From: CAWCXF01 sp963799455
Lineage (GTDB): Bacteria > Pseudomonadota > Alphaproteobacteria > Rhodobacterales > Rhodobacteraceae
Reading direction: 5' to 3'
DNA length: 64,000 bases
Assembly: GCA_963799455.1 (NCBI GenBank)
Contig: CAWCXF010000007.1
Location: 1,302,001-1,366,000, forward strand
The position numbers were made by a program, and so were the translations under genes. The notes beneath the pieces were generated by a model. That model ran no database searches, had not been told where the DNA came from, and was given only the letters and a program-made list of their open reading frames with translations. Below are positions 8,397-15,796 of this stretch, piece after piece (positions within the stretch are counted from its first letter, which is position 1; each line of letters begins with the position of its first letter).

Positions 8397-8825
8397 ATGG
8401 GCGTGCTGGCCACCCACACCGGCTCCCTGCCCCGCTCCCAGGCCGTCGTGGACCTCCTCTTCGCGCGCGAGCGCGGCGAGCCCACTGACGAGGCCGAGTT
8501 CGCCCGCGTCATGCGCGAGGCCGTGCACGAGACGGTGCGCCGCCAGGTCGAGGCCGGCATCGACGTGGTGTCCGACGGCGAGACCGCGAAGATCAGCTAC
8601 GCCACCTACGTCAAGGACCGCTACTCGGGCTTCGTGGGCGACAGCCCCCGCAACGCGCCGGCCGACCTCGCGATGTTCCCGTCGTTCCTCGAGCGGCTGG
8701 CGCGAGAGGGCGGCACACCCAGCTACGCGCGCCCGATGTGCGTGGGCGAGGTGCGCCCCACCGGCCAGCACGAGCTGGAGCGCGACATCACCAACCTGCG
8801 CGAGGCCATGGAGCGCCACGGCGCG
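8397..8825 (+). pseudogene. Cobalamin-independent methionine synthase II-family gene, 3'-truncated
   Basis: The first ~143 codons (MGVLATHTGSLPRSQAVVDLLF, then GIDVVSDGETAKISY) match the MetE-C-like/epoxyalkane:CoM transferase-like family, whose members are about 370 residues long. Homology ends abruptly at about 8825 in the RDITNLREAMERHG segment, and unrelated hydrolase sequence follows. The Zn-ligand half of the barrel is missing, so the product would not be active. It is separated from the bicupin stop by a single base. Confidence 0.82.
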
Positions 8826-9032
8826 CGGCGCGGATGCCGGCGCCGGTGCTCCGCGGCCGGCACGACGCGCTCTGCCCCGCGCGTCGCCACGAGGCGATGG
8901 CCAGGGCGGATGGCCGGAGCCCGGCTGGAGGTCGTCGAGGCGGCGGGCCATCTGCCGACGCTGGAGGCGCCGGAGCCGGCCACGCGGGCCCGGCGCGTAT
9001 GGCCGGCGGCGCCGGGCGGGACCGGCGCCTGA
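8826..9032 (+). pseudogene. C-terminal remnant of an alpha/beta hydrolase
   Basis: Directly joined to the MetE-II fragment. RMPAPVLRGRHDALCPARRHEAMA (in the +2 frame from about 8829) carries the acid-loop motif of an alpha/beta hydrolase. After an extra base near 8909 the tail MAGARLEVVEAAGHLPTLEAPE, with the catalytic-His motif GHLPTLE, continues in the MetE frame to a TGA at 9032. Only the last ~65 residues of a ~260-residue enzyme remain. Best explained by a deletion that fused two neighbouring genes, followed by a frameshift. Confidence 0.75.
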
Positions 9033-9044
9033 GGCCGAGGGAGC

Positions 9045-10394
9045 CTAGACCGGCGTCGGCCCCCCCACCGGGCGATCCCGGTCCGGCCGCGCCCTGGGGC
9101 CGGACCGCTGACCCTTCGCGCCCGCCATCGGCAGCACGGCCGCCATGGTCTCGGCCCGTCCGGGCTCGCCGGCGGCGTCGATGAAGCGCAGCACCAGCGG
9201 GCGGATGTCGCGCCGCCAGGAGCCGCCGGCGAAGATGCCGTAATGGCCCGCGCCAGGCTCCAGATGCGCGGTCTTGCGCGCCTCGGGCAGGCCGGTCAGC
9301 AGGTCGAGCGCCGCGAGGCACTGGCCGGGCGCGGAGATGTCGTCCTCCTCGCCCTCGACGACCATCACGGGGACGTCGGTGATCCGTCCCAGATCGACGC
9401 GGCGGCCCTCGATCTCGAAGACGTTGCGGGCGATCTCGCGCTCCTTGAAGATGCGCTCGACGGTCGAGAGGTAGAACTCGCCCGTCATGTCCATCACCGC
9501 CAGATACTCGTCGTAGAAGCGGTTGTGGCGGTCGTGGTCGGAGGCCTCGCCCTTGGCCGTGCGCAGCACCTGCTCGGTGAAGGCGCGGGCGTGGCGCTCG
9601 GCGTTCATCGACATGAAGGAGGCGAGCTGCAGGAGCCCCGGATAGACCATCCGCCCGGCGCCGGCGTGGTTGAAGCCGACGCGCTGGATGATCGAGCGCT
9701 CGAGCTGGCCCATCGTCACGCGCCGGCCGAAATCGGTCACCTCGGTGGGCGCCGCGTCGGGATCGACCGGGCCCCCGATCAGCGTCAGCGTCGCGGGCTG
9801 CGCCTTGGGCTCGTGCTCGGCCAGCCAGGCGGTGGCCGCGAGCGCCAGCGGCACCGGCTGGCAGACCGCGACGACGTGGATGTCGGGGCCGAGCGCGCGG
9901 ATGAAGTCGGCGATGTAGAGGGTGTAGTCCTCCACGTCGAACTTGCCCTGGCTGACGGGGATGTCGCGCGCGTTGCGCCAGTCGGTGACGTGGACGTCGC
10001 AGTCGGGCAGCAGCGAGCGCACGGTCGAGCGCAGGAGCGTGGCGTAGTGCCCCGACATCGGCGCGATCAGCAGCACCCGGCGCGCCATCGGCTCGCGGCC
10101 CGAGACCTCGAACCGGATCAGATCGCCGAAGGGGCGCTCCACCACCGCGCGGACCGAGACCAGGTGGTCGCGCCCGTCCTCGCCCGTGACGGCGTCGATG
10201 CCCCAGTCGGGCTTGGCCACCATCCGCGAGAAGGACCGCTCGGTCACCTCGCCCCAGGCGGCCATCAGCTGGACCATCGGGTTGGCGACGAGGCCGAAGG
10301 CCGGATAGGACGCCGCCGCGCGCGCCGTGGCGCCGAGCCACTCGTTGGTGTTGCGGGCGGTCTCCATCAGGTCGTAAGTGACCATCTTCTTCAT
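9045..10394 (-). CDS. phaZ: Intracellular poly(3-hydroxyalkanoate) depolymerase
   Basis: 449 residues. Matches the intracellular PHB depolymerase family from MKKMVTYDLMETARNTNEWLG through the VCQPVPLAL nucleophile region (cysteine in place of serine, as in the PhaZ1 type) to the C-terminal PHB_depo_C domain (VEGEEDDISAPGQC, LEPGAGHYGIFAGGSWR with the catalytic His). Mobilises stored PHA granules in the cytoplasm. ATG at 10392-10394 is preceded by GAGGAG on the minus strand; longer in-frame extensions run into the divergent promoter. Divergent from phaC with 113 bp between. Confidence 0.93.
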   Translation of the reverse strand: MKKMVTYDLMETARNTNEWLGATARAAASYPAFGLVANPMVQLMAAWGEVTERSFSRMVAKPDWGIDAVTGEDGRDHLVSVRAVVERPFGDLIRFEVSGREPMARRVLLIAPMSGHYATLLRSTVRSLLPDCDVHVTDWRNARDIPVSQGKFDVEDYTLYIADFIRALGPDIHVVAVCQPVPLALAATAWLAEHEPKAQPATLTLIGGPVDPDAAPTEVTDFGRRVTMGQLERSIIQRVGFNHAGAGRMVYPGLLQLASFMSMNAERHARAFTEQVLRTAKGEASDHDRHNRFYDEYLAVMDMTGEFYLSTVERIFKEREIARNVFEIEGRRVDLGRITDVPVMVVEGEEDDISAPGQCLAALDLLTGLPEARKTAHLEPGAGHYGIFAGGSWRRDIRPLVLRFIDAAGEPGRAETMAAVLPMAGAKGQRSGPRARPDRDRPVGGPTPV

Positions 10395-10507
10395 GTGGTC
10401 TCCTCGCGCGGAACGCTTGGGGCCCGGTCGGGCTTGGTTTACAAGAGGCCGACCGCGAAGCGGCGGCAGGCAATGCTGCGGATGCGAACTAGGCCGGGGA
10501 GGGCATC
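10395..10507. promoter_or_regulatory. Divergent phaZ/phaC promoter region
   Basis: 113 bp shared by the two 5' ends. GCTGCGGATGCG at 10475-10486 resembles half of the GCTGCGCTGCGGCAT palindrome found at the phasin promoter and may be a weaker PhaR half-site. No convincing -35/-10 pair could be fixed by eye. Confidence 0.3.
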
Positions 10508-12322
10508 GTGACAACCGAACCGAAGGACGAAGCGGCGGAGGCCCGGGCGCAGGGCGGCGACCTCCAGGCCCTCAACGCGAACCTCGCCAAGGTCGAGGCC
10601 CTCTCGCAGAGGCTCGTGGCGGCGCTGGGGCGGCGTCGGCCGATCCGCCCCTCGCTCCAGGGGCCCGGCCCCGACATCTTCCTGCGCGCCGCCACCGCCT
10701 ACATGACGGAGGCCATGACGAACCCCTCCAAGATCTTCGAGCATCAGGTCGGCCACTGGTCGCGCACCATGCGCCACTACCTTGAGGCGCAGGAGGCCCT
10801 GGCCAAGGGCACGCTGCAAGCGCCGGAGGACCGCACCGGCTCGGACCGGCGATTCTCCGGCCCGCTGTGGCAGACGCACCCCTTCTTCAACTACGTCAAG
10901 CAGCAGTACCTGATGACCTCGCAGGCGATGACCGCGGCCATCGACAGCCTCGAGGGGCTCGACGCGGGCGACCGCAAGCGGCTGGGCTACTTCGCCCGCC
11001 AGATCATGGATTTGATGAGCCCCGCGAACTTCCTGGCCACCAACCCCGACGCGCTGGCGCGCGCGGTGGCGACCGACGGGCGCAGCCTCGTGGACGGGCT
11101 GGAGAACCTGGTGCGCGACCTCGAGGCGGGCGAGGGCGAGCTGCTGGTGACGCTCGCCGACCGCGAGGCGTTCCGGGTGGGCGAGAACCTCGCCACCACG
11201 CCGGGCTCGGTGGTCTATCGCAACCGGCTCTTCGAGCTCATCCAATACGCCCCCGCGACCGATCAGGTCCACGAGCGCCCGCTCGTCATCTTCCCGCCCT
11301 GGATCAACAAGTTCTACATCCTCGACCTGAAGGAGCAGAACAGCCTTATCCGCTGGATCGTGAATCAGGGGTTCACGCTCTTCGTCGTCTCCTGGGTCGA
11401 CCCCGACCCCTCGATGCGCGACGTGGCGCTCGACGACTACGTCGAGGAGGGGGTCCTGACCGCCATCCGCGAGGTCGAGGCGATCACCGGGAGCGAGGAC
11501 GTCAACGCGGTGGGCTACTGCATCGCCGGCACCACGCTGTCGATGGCGCTGGCGCTGATGGCCAAGCGCGGGATGACCGACGTGGCCTCGGCCACCCTCC
11601 TCACCACGCTCACCGACTTCTCGGACAAGGGCGAGGTCGGCGTCTTCCTCACCGACGACTTCCTCGACGGCATCGAGCGCGAGGTCGCGGCCCGCGGCAT
11701 CCTGCCCGCCTTCTTCATGAACCGCACCTTCAGCTACCTGCGCTCGCAGGACCTGGTCTACGCGCCCGCCGTGAAGAGCTACATGATGGGCGAGGCGCCG
11801 CCCGCCTTCGACCTGCTCTACTGGAACGGCGACTCGACCAACCTGCCGGCCGCGATGGCGGTGCAGTACCTGCGCGAGCTGTGCCAGGGCGACCGCTTCG
11901 CGCAAGGGGGCATCGAGCTGTGCGGCGAGCGGCTGCACCTGTCGGACGTGGCGGTGCCGCTCGCCGCCGTCGCCTGCGAGACCGACCACATCGCCGCCTG
12001 GAAGTCGTCCTACGCCGGGGTCCGCGGCATGGGCTCGACCGACAAGACCTTCATCCTGTCCGAGTCGGGCCACATCGCCGGCATCGTCAACCCGCCCAGC
12101 AAGCGCAAGTACGGCCACTACACCAACGCCTCATGGCCCGACGACCCCGACGCCTGGCTCGCTGAGGCCTCCTTCCACGAGGGATCCTGGTGGCCGCGCT
12201 GGGGCGAGTGGCTCGCCGCCCGCTCGGGGCCGATGGTGCCCGCGAGGACGCCCGGGGACGACGGCCGCGAGCTTCTGGCCTCCGCGCCGGGGATCTACGT
12301 GGTGTCCACGAAGGCCGCGTGA
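10508..12322 (+). CDS. phaC: Class I poly(3-hydroxyalkanoate) synthase
   Basis: 604 residues. Polymerises (R)-3-hydroxyacyl-CoA into PHA. The lipase-box-like motif GYCIAGT contains the catalytic Cys (C338). The Asp is in the ETDHIAAWKS segment and the general-base His in SESGHIAGIVNPP. The N-terminal alpha/beta-poor region (residues 1-190) is of class I length. GTG start at 10508 has GGGGAGGG five bases upstream. Followed by phasin and phaR genes, as in other alphaproteobacteria. Confidence 0.96.
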   Translation: MTTEPKDEAAEARAQGGDLQALNANLAKVEALSQRLVAALGRRRPIRPSLQGPGPDIFLRAATAYMTEAMTNPSKIFEHQVGHWSRTMRHYLEAQEALAKGTLQAPEDRTGSDRRFSGPLWQTHPFFNYVKQQYLMTSQAMTAAIDSLEGLDAGDRKRLGYFARQIMDLMSPANFLATNPDALARAVATDGRSLVDGLENLVRDLEAGEGELLVTLADREAFRVGENLATTPGSVVYRNRLFELIQYAPATDQVHERPLVIFPPWINKFYILDLKEQNSLIRWIVNQGFTLFVVSWVDPDPSMRDVALDDYVEEGVLTAIREVEAITGSEDVNAVGYCIAGTTLSMALALMAKRGMTDVASATLLTTLTDFSDKGEVGVFLTDDFLDGIEREVAARGILPAFFMNRTFSYLRSQDLVYAPAVKSYMMGEAPPAFDLLYWNGDSTNLPAAMAVQYLRELCQGDRFAQGGIELCGERLHLSDVAVPLAAVACETDHIAAWKSSYAGVRGMGSTDKTFILSESGHIAGIVNPPSKRKYGHYTNASWPDDPDAWLAEASFHEGSWWPRWGEWLAARSGPMVPARTPGDDGRELLASAPGIYVVSTKAA

Positions 12323-12374
12323 CGACCGCTCGGAGCGCCCCGGCCCGGCCGCCGCGCCGCTGGTGAGATTTTTT

Positions 12375-12416
12375 GCTGCGCTGCGGCATCGACCCCTTGC
12401 CATGCCGCAGCGCAGC
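12375..12416. promoter_or_regulatory. Perfect 15-bp inverted repeat, candidate PhaR operator
   Basis: GCTGCGCTGCGGCAT at 12375-12389 and its exact reverse complement at 12402-12416, separated by 12 bp. TGC-rich CTGC...GCAG sites of this kind are bound by PhaR upstream of phasin genes in Paracoccus and Rhodobacter (family knowledge). Here the right arm falls inside the spacer of a candidate promoter, suiting repression. The absence of a T-run after the second arm argues against a terminator. Confidence 0.65.
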
Positions 12417-12425
12417 ATCTATCTC
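12397..12425 (+). promoter_or_regulatory. Candidate sigma70 promoter for phasin gene
   Basis: TTGCCA at 12397-12402, a 17-bp spacer, and TATCTC at 12420-12425. The spacer contains the right arm of the inverted repeat. The predicted start point would leave a leader of about 40 nt before the ATG at 12474. Confidence 0.4.
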
Positions 12426-12473
12426 GGCCTCGACGGCGAGCCAGCCGCCTATTGCGAGACGAGGAGCCGAGCG

Positions 12474-13091
12474 ATGACCCAGGACTTCAACAAGACCATG
12501 CAGGACATGATGAGCGCGTTCCCGATGGACACGTCGGCGATGCAGGACGCCTTCCGCACCCAGGCCCAGCTCGCCGAGCGCCTGTCGCGCGTCGCCCTCG
12601 ACGCCGCCGAGCAGTCCACCGAGATCTCGTCGAGCTGGACCAAGGAGACGCTCGCCAAGCTGCGCGACGCCACCTCCGTCCGGGACGAGCCCGCCGACTA
12701 CTCCAAGGCGCTGACCGAGCTCACCTCCGCCCAGGCCGAGACCACCTCCGAGGCCATGGCGCGTTTCGCCGAGGTCGCCAAGCGCGTCCAGATGAACACC
12801 GTCGAGCTGATGCTGTCGGCCGGCAAGGAGTTCGCCGAGGACACCGCCCAGCAGACCCGCGCCGCCGCCGAGCGCGGCCAGCGCGCCGCCCAGGACATGG
12901 CCGCCCGCGGCCAGGAGTTCGCTGGCAAGTCGCAGGAAGCCGTGACGCAGATCACCGAGCAGAACCGCGACGCCGCCGGCAAGATGGCCGAGCAGGGCCG
13001 TAGCGCCTTCGACGCCGCCGCCAAGTCCGGCGCCCAGGCCGCCGAGCGCACCGTGGCCGAGGCCAACAAGACCCCGGCCGGCGCGAAGTGA
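12474..13091 (+). CDS. Phasin, PHA granule-associated protein
   Basis: 205 residues, rich in Ala, Glu and Gln and predicted almost entirely helical, with the phasin pattern MTQDFNKTMQDMMSAFPMDTSAMQDAFRTQAQLAERLSR. Long amphipathic coiled-coil heptads run to residue 190, with a KTPAGAK tail. Coats PHA granules and stabilises PhaC. ATG at 12474 follows GAGGAG. Located between phaC and phaR and preceded by the palindromic operator candidate, so probably induced when PhaR is titrated onto nascent granules. Confidence 0.9.
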   Translation: MTQDFNKTMQDMMSAFPMDTSAMQDAFRTQAQLAERLSRVALDAAEQSTEISSSWTKETLAKLRDATSVRDEPADYSKALTELTSAQAETTSEAMARFAEVAKRVQMNTVELMLSAGKEFAEDTAQQTRAAAERGQRAAQDMAARGQEFAGKSQEAVTQITEQNRDAAGKMAEQGRSAFDAAAKSGAQAAERTVAEANKTPAGAK

Positions 13092-13098
13092 GCCCCCC

Positions 13099-13117
13099 CC
13101 GGCCCCCCGGGGGCCGG
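13099..13117 (+). terminator. GC palindrome after phasin gene
   Basis: CCGGCCCCC and GGGGGCCGG around a single C, seven bases after the phasin stop. A strong hairpin but without a T-run, so terminator function is uncertain. Confidence 0.4.
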
Positions 13118-13214
13118 ATGAACGATCCGTGAGGGGCGTGCCGCTTGCCGCGGCGCGCCCTTTCCATTCGCGGCGCCGCGCCATACCGTCTCCGAGCGGG
13201 GCAGGGAGGGCACC

Positions 13215-13757
13215 ATGGCCGAGGACGCCGAGACGCCGCTGCTGATCAAGCGCTATGCCAGCCGCCGGCTCTACAACACCGAGACCTCCGACTACGTCAC
13301 CCTCGAGCAGATCGCGGGCTTCATCCGCGCGGGCCGCACGGTGCGGATCGTCGATCTGAAGTCGGGCGCCGACCTCACCCGCCAGTACCTCCTCCAGATC
13401 GTCGCCGAGCACGAGAGCCGCGGCGAGAGCGTGCTGCCGATCGACGTGCTGACCGACCTCGTGCGCAGCTACACAGGCGCGGCGCGCTCGGTGGTGCCGG
13501 CCTTCCTCGCCGCGTCCTTCGACATGCTGCGCGAGGGGCAGACGAAGGCGCTCGACAACATGACCGCCATCAGCCCGATGGCCGCGATGCCCGGCTTCAA
13601 GGCGATGCAGGCCCAGCAGCGCGCCTTCATGAAGGCGATGACCGGCGGCATGATCGGCGCCGGCGCCCCAGAGCCGGAGGCCGGGGGCGAGGATCTGGAG
13701 GACATCAGGCGCCAGCTCGCCGAGCTTCAGGCGCGGCTCGCCAGGATGGACGGCTGA
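13215..13757 (+). CDS. phaR: PHA synthesis transcriptional repressor
   Basis: 180 residues. The N-terminal PHB/PHA accumulation regulator DNA-binding domain (IKRYASRRLYNTETSDYVTLEQIAGFIRAG, residues 10-40) is near-invariant in the family. A second PHB_acc domain follows, and the C-terminal tail is Met/Gln/Ala-rich with a final helix (LEDIRRQLAELQARLARM). Binds the phasin promoter and also PHA, which releases it from DNA (family knowledge). ATG at 13215 with GGGAGGG upstream. Probably has its own promoter, since 123 bp separate it from the phasin gene. Confidence 0.94.
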   Translation: MAEDAETPLLIKRYASRRLYNTETSDYVTLEQIAGFIRAGRTVRIVDLKSGADLTRQYLLQIVAEHESRGESVLPIDVLTDLVRSYTGAARSVVPAFLAASFDMLREGQTKALDNMTAISPMAAMPGFKAMQAQQRAFMKAMTGGMIGAGAPEPEAGGEDLEDIRRQLAELQARLARMDG

Positions 13758-13761
13758 AGAG

Positions 13762-13791
13762 CCGGGGGCGTGCCTGCCCCCGGACCCCCGC
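13762..13791 (-). terminator. Hairpin plus stop-adjacent GC element
   Basis: CCGGGGGC (13762-13769) pairs with GCCCCCGG (13776-13783). The 16-mer GCCCCCGGACCCCCGC (13776-13791) directly abuts the stop codon of the minus-strand aminotransferase. The same 16-mer, or a variant, ends three other minus-strand genes in this window (17130, 22365 and 58233). Likely a bidirectional terminator between the converging phaR and aminotransferase genes. Confidence 0.6.
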
Positions 13792-15162
13792 TCACGCGAA
13801 CACCGCGCGCATCGCGTCGTCCAAGATCTCGAACATCTCGTCCACCTGCGCCGCCTCCAGCATGAACGGCGGGCAGAGGACGATCGCGCCGCCCAGGGGG
13901 CGGCAGATCAGGCCGCGCTCGGCGCAGGCGTCGGCGATCCGCTCGCCGATCGAGACCTCGGGTCCGAACGGCGCCTTGCTGCCGGGCTCGCGCACGGCCT
14001 CCAGCGCGCCCATCAGGCCCACGCCGCGCGCCTCGCCGACGTTCGGATGCGCCTCGGCCAGCCGCTCCAGCCCGGCCCGGAACCGCGGCGCCAGCGCGCG
14101 CACGTTCTCGATCAGGCCCTCGCCCCGGCCCGCGCCCAGGATCGCGTCGAGCGCGCGCAGCGCCACGGCGCAGCCGACCGGATGGCCCGAGGCGGTGAAC
14201 CCGTGCGGGAACTCCGACGCGGCCTCCGACGCGCCCTGGAGGCGGTCGGCCAAATCCGGCCCCAGCATCACGGCGCCCATCGGGAAGTAGCCCGCCGTCA
14301 GCGCCTTCGACGCGACGATGGCGTCGGGCACGAAGCGGTAGGTCTCATGCCCCCAGACCTCCCCCGTGCGCCCGAAACCCGTGATGACCTCGTCGGCCAC
14401 CAGCGGGATCGCGTGGCGCCGCAGCACCGCGCCCATCGCCTCGAAGTAGCCCTCCGGCGGCGGGATCACGCCCCCCGCGCCGAGCACGGGCTCGGCCACG
14501 AAGGCGGCGATCGTCTCCGCCCCCTCGCGCGCGATCACCTCCTCCAGCTCGGCGGCGAGCCGAGCGGTGAACGCGGCCTCGCCCTCCCCGGGGCGCCCCT
14601 CGCGCCAGAAGTGCGGGCAGGTGAGGTGCACGAAGCCCGGCAGCGGCAGGCCGAACGTCGCGTTGTAGGGCTTGCCCGTCATCGAGGCCGAGGCGACCGT
14701 GACGCCGTGGTATCCGCCCCGCCGCGTCAGGATGGTGCGCCGCTCCGGCCGCCCCTCGGCGCGGCCGAGGAACCACAGCATCTTGACGAGCGTGTCGTTC
14801 GCCTCCGAGCCGGAGCTGGTGTAGGCCACCCGGCCCCGGTCCCACGGCGACAGCGCGATCAGGCGCTCGGACAGCTCCACCGTGCGGTCCGACATCCGCC
14901 CGAAGAAGGCGTGGTAGCCGGGCAGGCGGTCGTACTGCGCCCGCGCGGCCTCGGCGATCCCCGCGTGGGAGAACCTCGCGACCATGTTCCACAGCCCCGA
15001 ATTGGCGTCGAGATGGCGCCGGCCATGCACGTCGAAGACGTGAGCGCCCTCGCCATGCGTCAGCACGGTCGCGCCGCGCCGGGCCAGCGTCGGCAGGTCG
15101 GTGAAGCCGTGCAGCGCGGTCGCCTCCGCGCGCGCCTCCCAGCTCGCCGCGCCGTCCCTCAC
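13792..15162 (-). CDS. Class III (omega) aminotransferase, probably diamine/polyamine-pyruvate type
   Basis: 456 residues, fold-type I PLP enzyme. Seen: SGSEANDTLVKMLWF (phosphate-binding), RGGYHGVTVASASMTG, VADEVITGFGRTG (Asp contacting PLP) and ASKALTAGYFPMGAVM with the Schiff-base Lys. The closest recognisable relatives are putrescine/taurine-pyruvate and beta-alanine aminotransferases. GTG start at 15162 chosen: GAGGGG lies nine bases upstream, and the gene begins just 7 bp after the GFA stop. Last gene of the polyamine-type operon; it would transaminate the free or gamma-glutamylated amine product. Confidence 0.88.
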   Translation of the reverse strand: MRDGAASWEARAEATALHGFTDLPTLARRGATVLTHGEGAHVFDVHGRRHLDANSGLWNMVARFSHAGIAEAARAQYDRLPGYHAFFGRMSDRTVELSERLIALSPWDRGRVAYTSSGSEANDTLVKMLWFLGRAEGRPERRTILTRRGGYHGVTVASASMTGKPYNATFGLPLPGFVHLTCPHFWREGRPGEGEAAFTARLAAELEEVIAREGAETIAAFVAEPVLGAGGVIPPPEGYFEAMGAVLRRHAIPLVADEVITGFGRTGEVWGHETYRFVPDAIVASKALTAGYFPMGAVMLGPDLADRLQGASEAASEFPHGFTASGHPVGCAVALRALDAILGAGRGEGLIENVRALAPRFRAGLERLAEAHPNVGEARGVGLMGALEAVREPGSKAPFGPEVSIGERIADACAERGLICRPLGGAIVLCPPFMLEAAQVDEMFEILDDAMRAVFA

Positions 15163-15169
15163 GACGCGC

Positions 15170-15583
15170 TCACCCCTCGCCCTCGTGCTTGGGCAGCTTG
15201 TCCACCAGCCGCAGCCAGCGCAGCCGCTCCTCCCAGTGGACATGCGCCTCGGGCGCGCCCTGGGACGGGTCCGCCAGCGCCGCGGCCGGAACGTCGGTCT
15301 GCCCCGGATGGGCGTCGGACGCGTAGCTGAGCGGGCTGCCGCATGCGCCGCAGAAGCCGCGCCGGACGCCGGGCGAGGAGGCGTGGATGCGCGGGCGGCC
15401 CATCGACCAGCGCAATCCGCTGTCGCGCACGCTGATCCACGCCGCGACGGGCGCGCTGGTGGCACGCCGGCAGCTCTCGCAATGGCAGTAGGACCGCGAC
15501 ACGACCGCCGCCGGGTCGAAGGCGAAGCGCACGGCGCCGCACAGGCACCGGCCCCGCGGCGTCTCGATCGCGGGCGCGCTCAT
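15170..15583 (-). CDS. GFA (glutathione-dependent formaldehyde-activating-like) family protein
   Basis: 137 residues with the zinc-binding Cys sets of the GFA fold: GRCLCGAVRF, SYCHCESCRRAT and GFCGACGSPLSY. The family name comes from S-(hydroxymethyl)glutathione synthase, but most members are uncharacterised zinc proteins. ATG at 15581-15583 overlaps the stop of a 52-codon upstream ORF (ATGA), so the two are translationally coupled. Lies 7 bp before the aminotransferase and is presumably co-transcribed with it. Confidence 0.88.
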   Translation of the reverse strand: MSAPAIETPRGRCLCGAVRFAFDPAAVVSRSYCHCESCRRATSAPVAAWISVRDSGLRWSMGRPRIHASSPGVRRGFCGACGSPLSYASDAHPGQTDVPAAALADPSQGAPEAHVHWEERLRWLRLVDKLPKHEGEG

Positions 15584-15738
15584 GCCGCGGGCCGCGTCCC
15601 GGCCGCCCGCTCCGCCTCCCGCAACGCCCGCGCGCGCCGCCGGGCAGGGCCGAGCAGGCCGCCCGCGCACGGCGGTCGCCCGGCCTCGCCGCGAGCGGCC
15701 TCGGTGCGCGGGTCGGCGTTGTGGAGGGGGACGGGCAT
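15580..15738 (-). CDS. Small hypothetical ORF coupled to GFA gene (52 aa)
   Basis: Reads MPVPLHNADPRTEAARGE and is rich in Arg and Ala, with no recognised domain. Evidence that it is translated is positional: AAGGAG lies eight bases before the ATG, and its TGA overlaps the ATG of the GFA gene. It could be a leader peptide or a real small protein. Confidence 0.45.
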   Translation of the reverse strand: MPVPLHNADPRTEAARGEAGRPPCAGGLLGPARRRARALREAERAAGTRPAA

Positions 15739-15796
15739 CGGCGGGTCTCCTTCGTCCGGCCACCCTACGCGCGCCGTGGGGCCCCGGCCAAGGGGC

